Origin: Rhineura floridana
Lineage: Eukaryota > Chordata > Lepidosauria > Squamata > Rhineuridae
Length of the DNA stretch: 64,000 nt
Reading direction: 5' to 3'
Assembly: GCF_030035675.1 (NCBI RefSeq)
Contig: NC_084499.1
Span: forward strand, 19,633,953 to 19,697,952
Part shown: piece by piece, positions 58,301-64,000 of the stretch
Numbering within the stretch: position 1 is the stretch's first letter
How the letters are laid out: every line of letters starts with the position of its first letter
Position numbers and translations under genes: made by a program
The notes under the pieces: generated by a model
Seen by the model: only the letters and a program-made list of their open reading frames with translations
Database searches by the model: none
What the model was told of the DNA's origin: nothing

Positions 58301-60726
58301 CAGGCAGGTGGGAGCAGGCTGAGGGCAGACTCGGGCTGGTGGGGCAGTACCCCCCTTGCCCTACTGGACCTGCCTCTGCTGGTGGGGCAGGACTTTCCTT
58401 CATCCTGAACTGAGCGCCCATTGGTTTGCATCAGACCCCAAAGGTCCATCTAGCAACTTCTTTCCCACAGTGGCCGGGCAGCTGGGTCTGGGAGGGCCAC
58501 AAGCAGGGGGTAAAGGCAACAGAGTTTTCCCCCTTGTTTGTCCCAACATAGGGCATTGGCTGGCATACCACTTCTGCCATACTCTGTGTAGCTGCCCTGG
58601 CCAAATAGGCCATCCATCCAGGAATTTGTCCAATCCTCCTTTGAGCCGTCACCAACACTTTGTGGCAAAGTTGCCTTCCAGCTGCCTTGTCCTTTGGTCC
58701 TCCAGATGTTGCTGAACAACAACCCCCATCAACCCCAGCAGGCCTGGGCCATCACCATGATGGGTGTTATAGCATATAGCAGCATCTGGAGGGCCAGAGA
58801 TTCCCCACCACACCTGGTCGAAATGTTGTTTTTCATTATCTGACCTATCTGCTGGAGCGCTGATGCCAATTCTTTTGGGCAGCTTTTGCCAACTGGGTGC
58901 CTTCCAGATGTTTTGGACTGCAAATCCCATCAGCTAGCTGGGGATGATGGGAGTTGTAGTCCAAAACATCTGGGGTGTGTGTGTGCCAGATTGGCCAAGG
59001 CTGCTACAGTGGGGGAGGAGAACTCCGCCTTTCTGCATACCCGAAGGTAGCCGAAAAGGCTCTCAGCTTCCTTTTTTTTTCTCATTTGGGTGCAGGGGTT
59101 CTTTGGACCAGTCGCTGAAAGACACACTGCAGAAGTTTTCCACGGAGAAGCGTTTTGCCTACTGGTCGGGCTACGTGCTGTCCCTGGCGTTCCACATGGC
59201 GGAGACCGAGGGCAGCGGCTGCACCTCCATGTCTGAGTACCAGATGCTGATCTCCGCCTGGCGGATGATGCTGATCGTTTCTGCAAACCATGTGAGGGCA
59301 TTTGCGTCTCTTTGCTTCCTGTCTGGAAAAGTGAATGGGATGGAGGAGATGGATTGAATTGCATTTCATGGGAAAAAAGGGGGTGATTTCCTCTCATTCT
59401 ACTTTTAATGATGGGCTTTGATCTTCTCAGGCCGACATCATGCACTTGACTGATTCTGAGGTCCAGCAGCTGTTCCTGGAGGTCCTGAGTGGGACAAAGG
59501 CTTTGGTGAGTGCTAGTATTTGAATATGGTCAATTTTTAAGGACCGATAGGTTTCAACAGGGCTTGGATAGACAGCTGTTGAACTTGATAGTGATGGGGT
59601 CAAGCTCTCCCAAAATTTGAAGTGTTACGCTTTCCCCCCCAGCTATCTTAAGTCAAGAGCATCTAAAATCAATATTAACTTCTCCTTGCTAGCAAGTAAA
59701 GATTTGGAATATGAGAGGGTGTTCAGAGCACATCATTCCAAAGGTTCTAGCTGAGTAGTCCTTCAAAGGGGCAGGCACGGACAGTAGCTGGGGATAGGGT
59801 ATAAGTCCCACCCCATGGCCTAGCAATTGTGGGTCTTGCCCTAAAACAAGTGTGTGGAACCTTTGGCCCCTCAGGTGTTGCTGAATGACAACTGGCATCA
59901 TCCCTGTTCACTCGTCATGCTTGCTGGGACTGATGGGAGTTGTTGAGCAACATCTGAAGGGCCCAAGGGTCCCTTTGCCTGCCCTAAAAGGTAGTGCCAG
60001 GTTATTTTGCTCCCCAGTCAGTGCAGGAGAGAAATCTGCACTCCTTCATACCTTGAGTTGATTCCATGCAAACGGTAAATGTCTGGAGAGACAGAGAGAA
60101 ATATTTAAATTAAATAGGCCTCTTCCCTGTTACACACACACACATACACACAAACTGTACAGCTGCTTCCCCCGGGTTTTTTTAAAGCATTCATAGTGCC
60201 CTGGAGTCTGTGTTTCTTCATTTCCCTTTTTGGCAGTATGTAAATGAGCACTATCAACAGAAATGTTTGTCCCAGTCGGATTTTGGGATGCATAACAGTT
60301 ACCTTGTTAACTTAAAGGGGCTCACAAAACTTAGGACCTTTTCTCTTGTAGCCTGGGACTTTGGAACACCCTCCTTTGAGGTGCCCATGTGGCTTTCTCT
60401 CTGTCCTGAAGCAAGTCAAACTTATTCTGTTGCATTTTTGTAAGCAGAATCCATCATGCTTCTTTTTCCTCCTGCGTGTTTTGTTACTGGCTTGTATCTT
60501 ATTTTTTAAACTTTTTCTGTTGTTGTGATTTTAGGCTTCAGATTCATGTTGTGGATTGGTGTTGTATGCTGCTTTGAACAAGTATTAAGGCAGTTTTAAA
60601 ACCTTCCCAGGCGACTCAAATAAATAAATCTCTCCACAGTTGCTGGTTCCCACTTCTGTGTCTTGCCTACAACTAGGATCCATGCTGTGCACCCTTCTCT
60701 TAATCCTGCTGAGACAGTGGAAGAGG
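25356..60726 (+). CDS. NUP188: NUP188, inner-ring nucleoporin, exons 1-32 (3' part beyond window)
   Basis: Scaffold nucleoporin that binds NUP93 in the inner ring of the nuclear pore. Exons: 25356-25381, 28035-28089, 29401-29474, 30127-30211, 30966-31046, 32296-32340, 33839-33931, 34802-34921, 36447-36658, 37953-38067, 39647-39844, 41335-41424, 43046-43111, 44040-44159, 44770-44896, 46125-46280, 46811-46937, 47120-47207, 47296-47372, 48311-48425, 49832-49952, 51134-51200, 52271-52399, 53147-53280, 54083-54189, 55086-55292, 55395-55564, 57280-57349, 57736-57803, 59096-59291, 59431-59505, 60640-60726. All are GT-AG and join to 1,167 codons (human protein 1,749). Match to human is very high, e.g. 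CYLQEDYRGTRDS and NIMGIGVDTIDMVM. The all-helical superhelix is interrupted near residues 510-540 (GTVGQVMLDDRAYLVRWEYS), possibly the SH3-like insert. No stop or frameshift was seen. Confidence 0.96.
25675..27430. mobile_element. NUP188 intron 1: L2 tail and cluster of six tRNA-headed SINEs
   Basis: An L2 tail (-) at about 25675-25750 is followed by SINE copies at about 25862-26060 (-), 26112-26300 (-), 26505-26705 (-), 26750-26950 (-), 27065-27225 (+) and 27222-27420 (-). Each shows the minus-strand equivalents of CTGCATGCAAAGCAGATGCT and CTGACTGGCAGC. The remaining intron (27430-28034) is unrecognised. Confidence 0.7.
29023..29162. mobile_element. hAT-like foldback element (NUP188 intron 2)
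   Basis: The ends TAGGTGTGGGCAACCTTTGG and the inverted CAGGGGTGGGCAACCTTTGC flank mirrored ACTACAACTCCCATCA / TGATGGGAGTTGTAGT arms. The flanks ATATGCTA and GTGTGCAA (5 of 8 identical) could be a decayed 8-bp target duplication. Related arms recur at about 5025, 5220, 5725, 6690, 16850, 20353, 32605, 35995, 44445, 48500, 58690, 58885, 59850 and 63420. The rest of intron 2 (28090-29020) is unrecognised. Confidence 0.65.
30375..30780 (+). mobile_element. L2 LINE 3' end (NUP188 intron 4)
   Basis: A degenerate copy of the ORF2 C-terminus, the VKTFLF-like ARLKPFCLP region and the T-rich 3'UTR, ending in TAATGAATAATCATAATAAT. Confidence 0.55.
31435..32110. mobile_element. Two L2-like ends in opposite orientation (NUP188 intron 5)
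   Basis: About 31435-31905 (+) shares GTCTGCAGGAGAG and CTCCTAAAGGTTCCAAAA with the copy at 2600-3020. About 31905-32110 is a minus-strand tail. An older foldback half lies at 31255-31330. The rest of the intron (31330-31430, 32110-32295) is plain. Confidence 0.5.
32605..32850. mobile_element. Foldback fragment and hAT-like fragment (NUP188 intron 6)
   Basis: About 32605-32700 is half of the TTGTAGTCC foldback family. About 32715-32850 starts GGTGGGGAACC and contains the CCACCTGTCAATCACC-type interior of the 38331-38749 element. 32850-33325 has short AACC.TGGTTTG repeats and nothing else I recognise. Confidence 0.45.
33330..33770. mobile_element. GTAGAC foldback element then LINE tail (-) (NUP188 intron 6)
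   Basis: About 33335-33437 is a clear GTAGAC palindrome copy (TACTCAGAGTAGACCCG and the mirrored arm). About 33450-33770 reads as an old reversed LINE tail. Confidence 0.5.
34130..34635 (+). mobile_element. L2 3' end followed by a GTAGAC foldback copy (NUP188 intron 7)
   Basis: About 34215-34530 encodes a recognisable L2 C-terminus (RAFSVAASKLWNSLPKAVHL, then a LKRYLFTLAF tail) and 3'UTR. About 34552-34635 holds ACTCAGAGTAGACC and GTGTACTCTGAGT arms. Confidence 0.7.
35235..36350. mobile_element. Repeats of NUP188 intron 8: SINE (+) and two foldback copies
   Basis: A tRNA-headed SINE at about 35235-35435 (CTTTGCATGTAGAAGGTCC), a foldback at about 35995-36115 (ACTACAACTCCCATCAGCC and its inverse) and a half copy at about 36300-36350. 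35435-35990 is unrecognised. Confidence 0.6.
36905..37720. mobile_element. Repeats of NUP188 intron 9: three SINE fragments and a CR1 end
   Basis: SINEs at about 36905-37075 (+), 37080-37265 (+) and 37262-37345 (-), then a CR1 3' end (-) at about 37490-37720 (CTGGTGGATCAGGCCAAAGG). 37720-37950 is plain A/T-rich intron. Confidence 0.6.
38331..38749. mobile_element. hAT-like element, 419 bp (NUP188 intron 10)
   Basis: The ends are CGAGGGTGGGGAACCTT and the inverse of GGTTCCCCACCCCTG. The flanks CACAAGAG and AACTAGAG (6 of 8 identical) look like an aged 8-bp target duplication. No coding capacity. Related fragments lie near 337-629, 32715, 39880 and 47770. Confidence 0.7.
38750..39646 (+). other. 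NUP188 intron 10, right part
   Basis: Mostly unrecognised sequence, with a short LINE-tail-like segment (about 39060-39130, AATGTGAATGTAAATGTGAT). No exon-like signal before the exon 11 acceptor GAGCAG at 39641-39646. Confidence 0.5.
39880..41100. mobile_element. Repeats of NUP188 intron 11: hAT-like fragment and L2 end (-)
   Basis: About 39880-40320 has the GATCTGGCCCACTGGGCC interior of the 38331 family. About 40690-41100 is a minus-strand L2 end encoding RAFSVVAPKLWNDFHDEVSL and VKTFLFSQAF. 40320-40690 and 41100-41334 are unrecognised. Confidence 0.6.
41428..41535 (-). mobile_element. SINE abutting the exon 12 splice donor
   Basis: The sequence directly after the donor GTAAG (AGTTTCAGGCAGG through GCTCTGCCACTGAGCTACAG) is the minus-strand SINE, including its tRNA-like head. 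The SINE begins about four bases into the intron. Confidence 0.75.
41675..42975. mobile_element. Repeats of NUP188 intron 12: CR1 end, hAT-like fragment, GTAGAC copy, L2 end
   Basis: CR1 3' end (-) at about 41675-41850 (CTGGATCAGGCCAGTGGCCC), a hAT-like fragment at about 41930-42045 (GGCCACATTTGGCCCATG), a GTAGAC foldback at about 42230-42345, and an L2 3' end (+) at about 42540-42975 ending in ATATAAATTTTG. Confidence 0.6.
43463..43843. mobile_element. hAT-like (Charlie-type) element, 381 bp (NUP188 intron 13)
   Basis: The ends TAGGGGTTCCCATACTGTGG and the inverse of GTTTGGGAACCCCTG resemble Charlie/MER5 termini. The flanks CTATAGTA and CTACACTA (6 of 8) look like a decayed 8-bp target duplication. 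Non-coding. Confidence 0.75.
45155..45560 (+). mobile_element. tRNA-headed SINE and hAT-like fragment (NUP188 intron 15)
   Basis: A SINE at about 45155-45360 with GTTGTGGCTCAGGGGCAGAG head, GAGTTCAGTCTCC B-box region and full 3' half. About 45430-45560 is a hAT-like interior (GGGGGCCACATGCCTGTAG) also seen at 41570. 45560-46124 is unrecognised. Confidence 0.65.
46333..46484. mobile_element. Foldback element with perfect 18-bp inverted ends (NUP188 intron 16)
   Basis: CTAGAGATGTGAAGGCCT at 46333-46350 is exactly inverted at 46467-46484, with a G/C-homopolymer-rich 116-bp interior. A plus-strand SINE follows directly (about 46485-46670). No clear target duplication. Confidence 0.75.
47470..48180. 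mobile_element. Repeats of NUP188 intron 19: LINE tail and SINE
   Basis: About 47470-47760 is an A/T-rich reversed LINE tail, about 47770-47900 a hAT-like interior fragment, about 47905-48085 a SINE (+), and 48085-48180 a minus-strand SINE remnant. Confidence 0.5.
48571..49842 (+). repeat. 636-bp tandem duplication spanning intron 20 and the exon 21 acceptor
   Basis: Unit 1 is 48571-49206 and unit 2 is 49207-49842. I counted two substitutions between them (48833/49469 and 49190/49826). Both units contain a CR1 3' end (about 48640-48925 and 49276-49560), the exon 21 acceptor and 11 bases of exon 21. The duplication ends share the trinucleotide CAG. Confidence 0.95.
49832..49952 (+). CDS. NUP188: NUP188 exon 21, acceptor region duplicated upstream
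   Basis: Encodes GQLGSTQSQGLVPCIVFVLK onward through HKWRYNSRGVRERI (residues 691-731). Its first 11 bases and its acceptor belong to the second unit of a 636-bp tandem duplication. A copy of the acceptor lies at 49195 in intron 20. Only the downstream acceptor gives an open frame. Confidence 0.92.
50363..50581. mobile_element. Tigger-like Tc1/mariner short element, 219 bp (NUP188 intron 21)
   Basis: The ends CAGTAGGACCCCGC and the inverse of GCGGGGCCCTACTG are flanked by TA on both sides (50361-50362, 50582-50583). The arms extend over about 22 bp with few mismatches, and a second GCCTTAAAGTGGAACGCCG motif mirrors one near the left end. Non-autonomous. Around it, 49953-50360 and 50584-51133 are mostly unrecognised. 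Confidence 0.88.
51225..52140. mobile_element. Repeats of NUP188 intron 22: SINE (-), L2 end (+), L2 tail (-)
   Basis: SINE about 51225-51455 (TTGAACCTGGGACCTTCTGC), L2 3' end about 51535-51850 (ending GGCTATAAATGGAATGAATT) and a reversed LINE tail about 51880-52140. Confidence 0.6.
52640..52910 (+). mobile_element. CR1-type LINE 3' end (NUP188 intron 23)
   Basis: Contains GGTTGGCCACTGTGAGAACA and TTGGACTAGATGGGCC. Its left part (CTGAATGCCAGTTGCTGGGA) occurs twice in tandem at about 52665 and 52735. Confidence 0.65.
53290..53960 (-). mobile_element. Two adjacent related LINE 3' ends, perhaps L1 (NUP188 intron 24)
   Basis: Both copies contain ATGCCATCC-type and GATGTCCAAATAGG/AATGTCCAAATAGG motifs and an A-rich purine tract after a T-rich start. 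The minus strand of the first copy gives a short L1-like C-terminal fragment (PSIVQWSETLNALAMFKLTI). Family assignment is tentative. Confidence 0.4.
54590..55030 (-). mobile_element. L2 tail (-) and BovB-tailed tRNA SINE (-) (NUP188 intron 25)
   Basis: L2 tail about 54590-54790. SINE about 54815-55030: on the minus strand the head AGACCAGCGTTCGAATC is a good B box, followed by TCACTGGGTGACCTTGGGCC and a BovB-like end near CGTAAGTCGGGATCGAC. A sister copy fragment is at 8735-8840. 54190-54590 is unrecognised. Confidence 0.65.
55795..57190. mobile_element. Repeats of NUP188 intron 27: CR1 (-), SINE (-), CR1 (+)
   Basis: A long CR1 3' end (-) at about 55795-56350 whose minus strand encodes MQHLRLFCLKKRQARGDMM, then unrecognised 56350-56750 (56640-56745 may be L2-like), SINE (-) about 56750-56960, and CR1 (+) about 56975-57190. 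Confidence 0.6.
57804..59095 (+). other. NUP188 intron 29
   Basis: 57870-58200 is an unrecognised segment rich in TTGTGCAAG, TTGTGCAATC and TGCGCAATG motifs. A degenerate CR1 end (-) lies at about 58395-58680. Two foldback copies lie at about 58690-58805 and 58885-58985. No exon candidate before the acceptor GTGCAG at 59090-59095. Confidence 0.5.
59850..60625. mobile_element. Foldback copy and L2 3' end (NUP188 intron 31)
   Basis: About 59850-59985 is a foldback copy (TGTGTGGAACCTTTGGCCCC). About 60290-60625 is an L2 3' end whose terminal GGCGACTCAAATAAATAAAT abuts the exon 32 acceptor. 59990-60290 is plain. Confidence 0.6.
60640..60726 (+). CDS. NUP188: NUP188 exon 32, last exon in the window
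   Basis: Encodes LLVPTSVSCLQLGSMLCTLL onward to LRQWKR (residues 1139-1167), with donor AGAG|GTAGGT. The next expected segment (human ELGSVDEILGPLTEIL) is not found by 64000, so the following intron is over 3.2 kb. An L2 tail reaches to within about 20 bases of the acceptor. Confidence 0.92.
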
Positions 60727-60734
60727 TAGGTCTC

Positions 60735-60885
60735 TTAGGGGGAAGGCTGTAGCTCAGTGGTGGAGTGCATGGCTTGCATGCAGAAGGTCCCAGGTTCAGT
60801 CTCTGGCAACTCCAGGCGGTGGTTTGGAAAGATCCCTTGCTGATACCCTGGAGAGATACTGTTAATCACAAGACAGAACTTGGGC
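60735..60885 (+). mobile_element. tRNA-headed SINE (NUP188 intron 32)
   Basis: Head GCTGTAGCTCAGTGGTGGAG, then CATGCAGAAGGTCCCAGG and a B-box-like GGTTCAGTCTC. Truncated 3'. Lies directly after the exon 32 donor. Confidence 0.65.
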
Positions 60886-61165
60886 CCCATCTGCACTTTA
60901 CATTTAAAGCAGTGTCATACCATTTTCAGCAGCCATGGCTTCTCCCAAAGAATCCTGGGAACTGTAGTTTGTTTGGGGTGCTGTTAGGGGGTGCTATTCC
61001 CTCGCAGAGCTACAATTCCCAGAGTGCTTTAACAGTCAGTCCCTCTTCCCAGGGAACTCGGGGAATTGTAGCTCTGTGAGGGGGAATAGGGGTCTCCTAG
61101 CAGTTCCCAGGATTCTTTGGGGGAAGCCATGACTGTTTAGCGCAGCATCATAGTACTTTAAAAGG
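60885..61165. mobile_element. Foldback element, type B, largest copy
   Basis: Arms CATGGCTTCTCCCAAAGAAT and TTCTTTGGGGGAAGCCATG are mirrored about a centre near 61020, with nested inner arms around AGCTACAATTCCC and GGGAATTGTAGCT. About 280 bp. Confidence 0.75.
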
Positions 61166-62885
61166 TGCTTGGAATGGTTCGGGCGACCACGTCTGTTCTG
61201 GATCCTTGCCCATCTTGGCTAGTGAAAGCTGGCAGGGCTGGAACCACCGGTTGGGCCAAGGAGGTGGTTAATGCCTCCTTGAGGGAGGGAGTGGTCCCTG
61301 GTAGCCTCAAGGAGGCAGTAGTGAGACCTCTTTTAAAGAAACCCTCCTTGGACCCAGATAATTTAAACAACTATAGACCGGTGGCGAATGTCCCTTTTCT
61401 GGGCAAGGTTTTGGAGCGGGTGGTTGCCAGCCAACTCCAGGCGCTCTTGGATGAAACCGATTATCTAGATCCGTTTCAATCCGGTTTCAGGCCCGGTTTT
61501 GGCACCGAAACAGCCTTGGTCGCCCTGTATGATAACCTGTGTCGGGAGAGGGACAGGGGGAGTGTGACTCTGTTGATTCTCCTTGATCTCTCAGCGGCGT
61601 TTGATACCATCAACCATGGTATCCTTCTGAGGAGACTCGCGGAGTTGGGTGTCGGGGGCACTGCTTGGCAGTGGTTCCGCTCCTACTTTGCGGATCGTCA
61701 CCAGAAGGTAGTGCTTGGGGAACATCACTCGACACCATGGACTCTCCATTGCGGAGTCCCTCAGGGGTCGGTTTTGTCCCCCATGCTTTTCAACATCTAC
61801 ATGCAGCCGCTGGGTGCAGTCATCAGGAGTTTTGGAGTGCGTTGCCATCAGTATGCTGATGACACGCAGCTCTATTTCTCCTTTTCATCTTCTTCAGGTG
61901 AGTCTGTTGATGTGCTGAACCGTTGCCTGACCGCGATAATGGACTGGATGAGAGCTAATAAACTGAGACTCAATCCAGACAAGACCGAGACATTGTTGGT
62001 GAATGCCTTCCCTGCTCAGATGGTGGATGTTAACCCTGTTCTGGATGGGGTTACACTCCCCCTGAAGGAACAGGTACGTAGTTTGGGGGTTCTTCTCGAC
62101 TCTTCCCTGTCTCTCGAGGCCCAAGTGGCCTCGGTGGCACGGAATGCGTTTTACCATCTTCGTCTGGTAGCCCAACTACGCCCCTATCTGGACAGGGACG
62201 ACCTCGCCTCCGTTGTTCACGCTCTGGTAACTTCAAGATTGGATTACTGTAATGCGCTCTACGTAGGGCTGCCCCTGAAGACAATTCGGAAGCTTCAGCT
62301 GGTGCAGAACGCAGCTGCCAGACTACTGACGAGGACCAGTCGGTCTTCGCATATAACACCTGTCTTGGCGCGCCTGCACTGGCTTCCTATTTGCTTCCGG
62401 GCGAGATTCAAGGTGCTGGTTCTTACCTATAAAGCCTTACACGGCGTGGGACCTCAATACTTTGTGGTATGCCTCTCTCGATACGAACCTACCCGTTCAC
62501 TTCGTTCAGAATCTAAGGCCCTCCTCCGGGTACCAACCCATCGGGAAGCCCGGAGGGTGGTTACGAGATCTAGGGCCTTTTCTGTGGTGGCCCCTGAGTT
62601 GTGGAACAGCCTCCCCGAAGAGGTACGCCTGGCGCCTACACTTCTATCTTTTCGGCGCCAGGTAAAGACCTTTTTATGCTCCCAGGCATTTTAATTTTCT
62701 TAACCATTTTAATCTTTTAATCCGTATTTTTAATTTTTGTCGTATTGTGTTTTTGTAGTGTTTTTTGTTGTTTGCTTGTATATGTTTTTATGATTGTTAT
62801 TATGATATATTGTATTTTATCTTGTTTGTTCACCGCCCTGAGAGCTATTCTGCTAAGGGCGGTATATAAATTGAAATAATAATAG
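61165..62885 (+). mobile_element. L2 LINE, 5'-truncated, with open reverse-transcriptase frame
   Basis: A 509-codon open frame (61165-62694) holds the L2-clade RT domain: LGKVLERVV and FQSGFRPGFGTETALV, palm motif with AAFDT (Asp at residue 147), GVPQGSVLSPMLFNIYM, and YADD at residues 230-233. The C-terminal part contains RLDYCNALYVGLP, VQNAAARLL, LHWLPICFR and RAFSVVAPELWNSLPEEVRL. The endonuclease domain is missing. The 3'UTR ends GGGCGGTATATAAATTG with an AATAAT tail. The intact frame suggests a fairly recent insertion. It lies in NUP188 intron 32, same strand as the gene. Confidence 0.92.
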
Positions 62886-64000
62886 AAATAATAAAATGTG
62901 TAGTGCAGGTGGCATTTAATATGCCTTACAGAGCAATCCTAGTCATATCTACTCCTGTTGAATTCATTGGGGCTTATTACCATGTAAATTGGGTTAGGAT
63001 TGCAATCTTATCTTCCCTATCTATACAATGGGAATAATCTCAGTATTCCTATTATTATTATTAGTTGGGCTGTCAATTGTGGTGAAGAAGATGTGCCACA
63101 TTTGTATCTTGTCTTCCATTGGCATGCTTAAGGTGGCCAGTGCTAAGCACCTCTACTCAAAGCAGCTGCACATGATTGCAAACAATTGTTTAACATGAAA
63201 TTGTCCTTTGATGGGAAGACTGGAACGTGCAGCTTGAAGCTTCCTCTGCTCTGCTGCTGGCTAATGATAGCAAGCAGGTGCTGGATTTGGGCCTTCTGTC
63301 TGGTTGGTATTCAGAGTGGGTGTGTCCTTGGCAGCTGATACAGCGCCACGAAAAAGATGGTTAATAAATGTCAGGAGCTGCCGTAAAAGTGTCTTTGAGA
63401 GAAGATGCATGTTCCACTAGAACAGCCTTCAACCTGGTGCCATCAGATGGCTTGGACTACAGCTCCCATGAACCCTGGCCAGCATAGTTATGGGGCTTAG
63501 TCAAAGGGGCAGTGATGGCTGCCAGCCTGGATGGCTTTAACAGAGGCTTAGGCAAATTCATGGAGGATAAGGCCATCAATGCCTGTTGGCCACGATGGTC
63601 ATGTTTTCCCTCCATGATTGGAGGCAGCATGGTTGTGAATGCCATTTGCTGGAAACCGCAAGAGGGGAGAGTGCTATTGCACTTGGGTCCTGCTTGCGGG
63701 CTTCCCGTACAGCATCTGAGAACAGGGTGCTAGACTAGATGGGCCACTGGGCTGATCTGGAAGGCTGTTCTTATGTCCTTAAACCATCTGGAGGTCATCG
63801 GGTTGGCGAAGGCTGCACTGGAAATTCTCCGCCTTCTTCTGGACTTGTGCCTGCTTGGGCAAACCCTTGAGAAGCCCTGCTGTTGACCTCTGCAGCCGTT
63901 CTCGTCTCAACCAAACTCTCTGAGCATCCCACGGGGCTGCGGGTTGCACAGGGCAGACAAGATGTTACGTGCTTATAACTTAAGTATCTTAAGAGCTTCT
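62886..64000 (+). other. NUP188: NUP188 intron 32, right part to window end
   Basis: A degenerate palindromic element lies at about 62930-63010 (ATATCTACTCCTGTTGAATT), a half foldback at about 63420-63500, and a CR1 3' end (+) at about 63505-63780 (GGATGGCTTTAACAGAGGCT, then ACTAGATGGGCCACTGG). No exon 33 signal was found by 64000. Confidence 0.6.

Noticed and set aside
63780-64000. Possible NUP188 exon 33 at the right edge
   Set aside because: No frame matches the expected ELGSVDEIL segment, and no suitable acceptor/donor pair is present.

Overview
The window is nuclear DNA of a squamate reptile (probably a lizard). Four vertebrate protein genes are recognisable, with large GT-AG introns packed with squamate-type repeats: BovB LINE ends, a Sauria-type SINE ending in CCTTTACCTTT, L2 and CR1 LINE 3' ends, tRNA-headed SINEs, and hAT-like and Tigger-like short DNA elements. 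The species cannot be named from sequence alone. Gene order and strands (LRRC8A +, PHYHD1 +, DOLK -, NUP188 +) match the human 9q34.11 block, so this is ordinary conserved synteny.

Layout. 1-3636 is the last intron of LRRC8A, 3637-3912 its last coding exon, followed by its 3'UTR. 9269-20144 holds PHYHD1, rebuilt as 11 coding exons that join in frame to 293 aa with the iron and 2-oxoglutarate residues intact. 21382-22956 is DOLK, a single uninterrupted coding exon on the minus strand, convergent with PHYHD1. 22957-25355 is the DOLK/NUP188 divergent gap: a 1.8 kb block of nested transposons next to DOLK, then a CpG-rich promoter core at about 25040-25640. 25356-60726 carries NUP188 exons 1-32, which join without a frame break to 1,167 codons (about two thirds of the usual protein). 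The gene runs off the right edge; 60727-64000 is intron.

The four products act in different places: a volume-regulated anion channel subunit, a 2OG dioxygenase, an ER dolichol kinase for glycosylation, and an inner-ring nucleoporin. They do not form a pathway. The only likely regulatory link is the shared DOLK/NUP188 promoter.

I found no new protein system. The most notable items are a 636-bp near-identical tandem duplication in NUP188 that copies the exon 21 splice acceptor, a three-level nested BovB/BovB/SINE insertion and a predicted DOLK 5'UTR intron spanning it, a hAT-like element inserted into a copy of itself with perfect 8-bp target duplications, an L2 with a 509-aa open RT frame, and several dispersed foldback families. 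Gene and splice coordinates were read base by base. Coordinates of old repeats are approximate, and family names rest on recognition, not on a library search.
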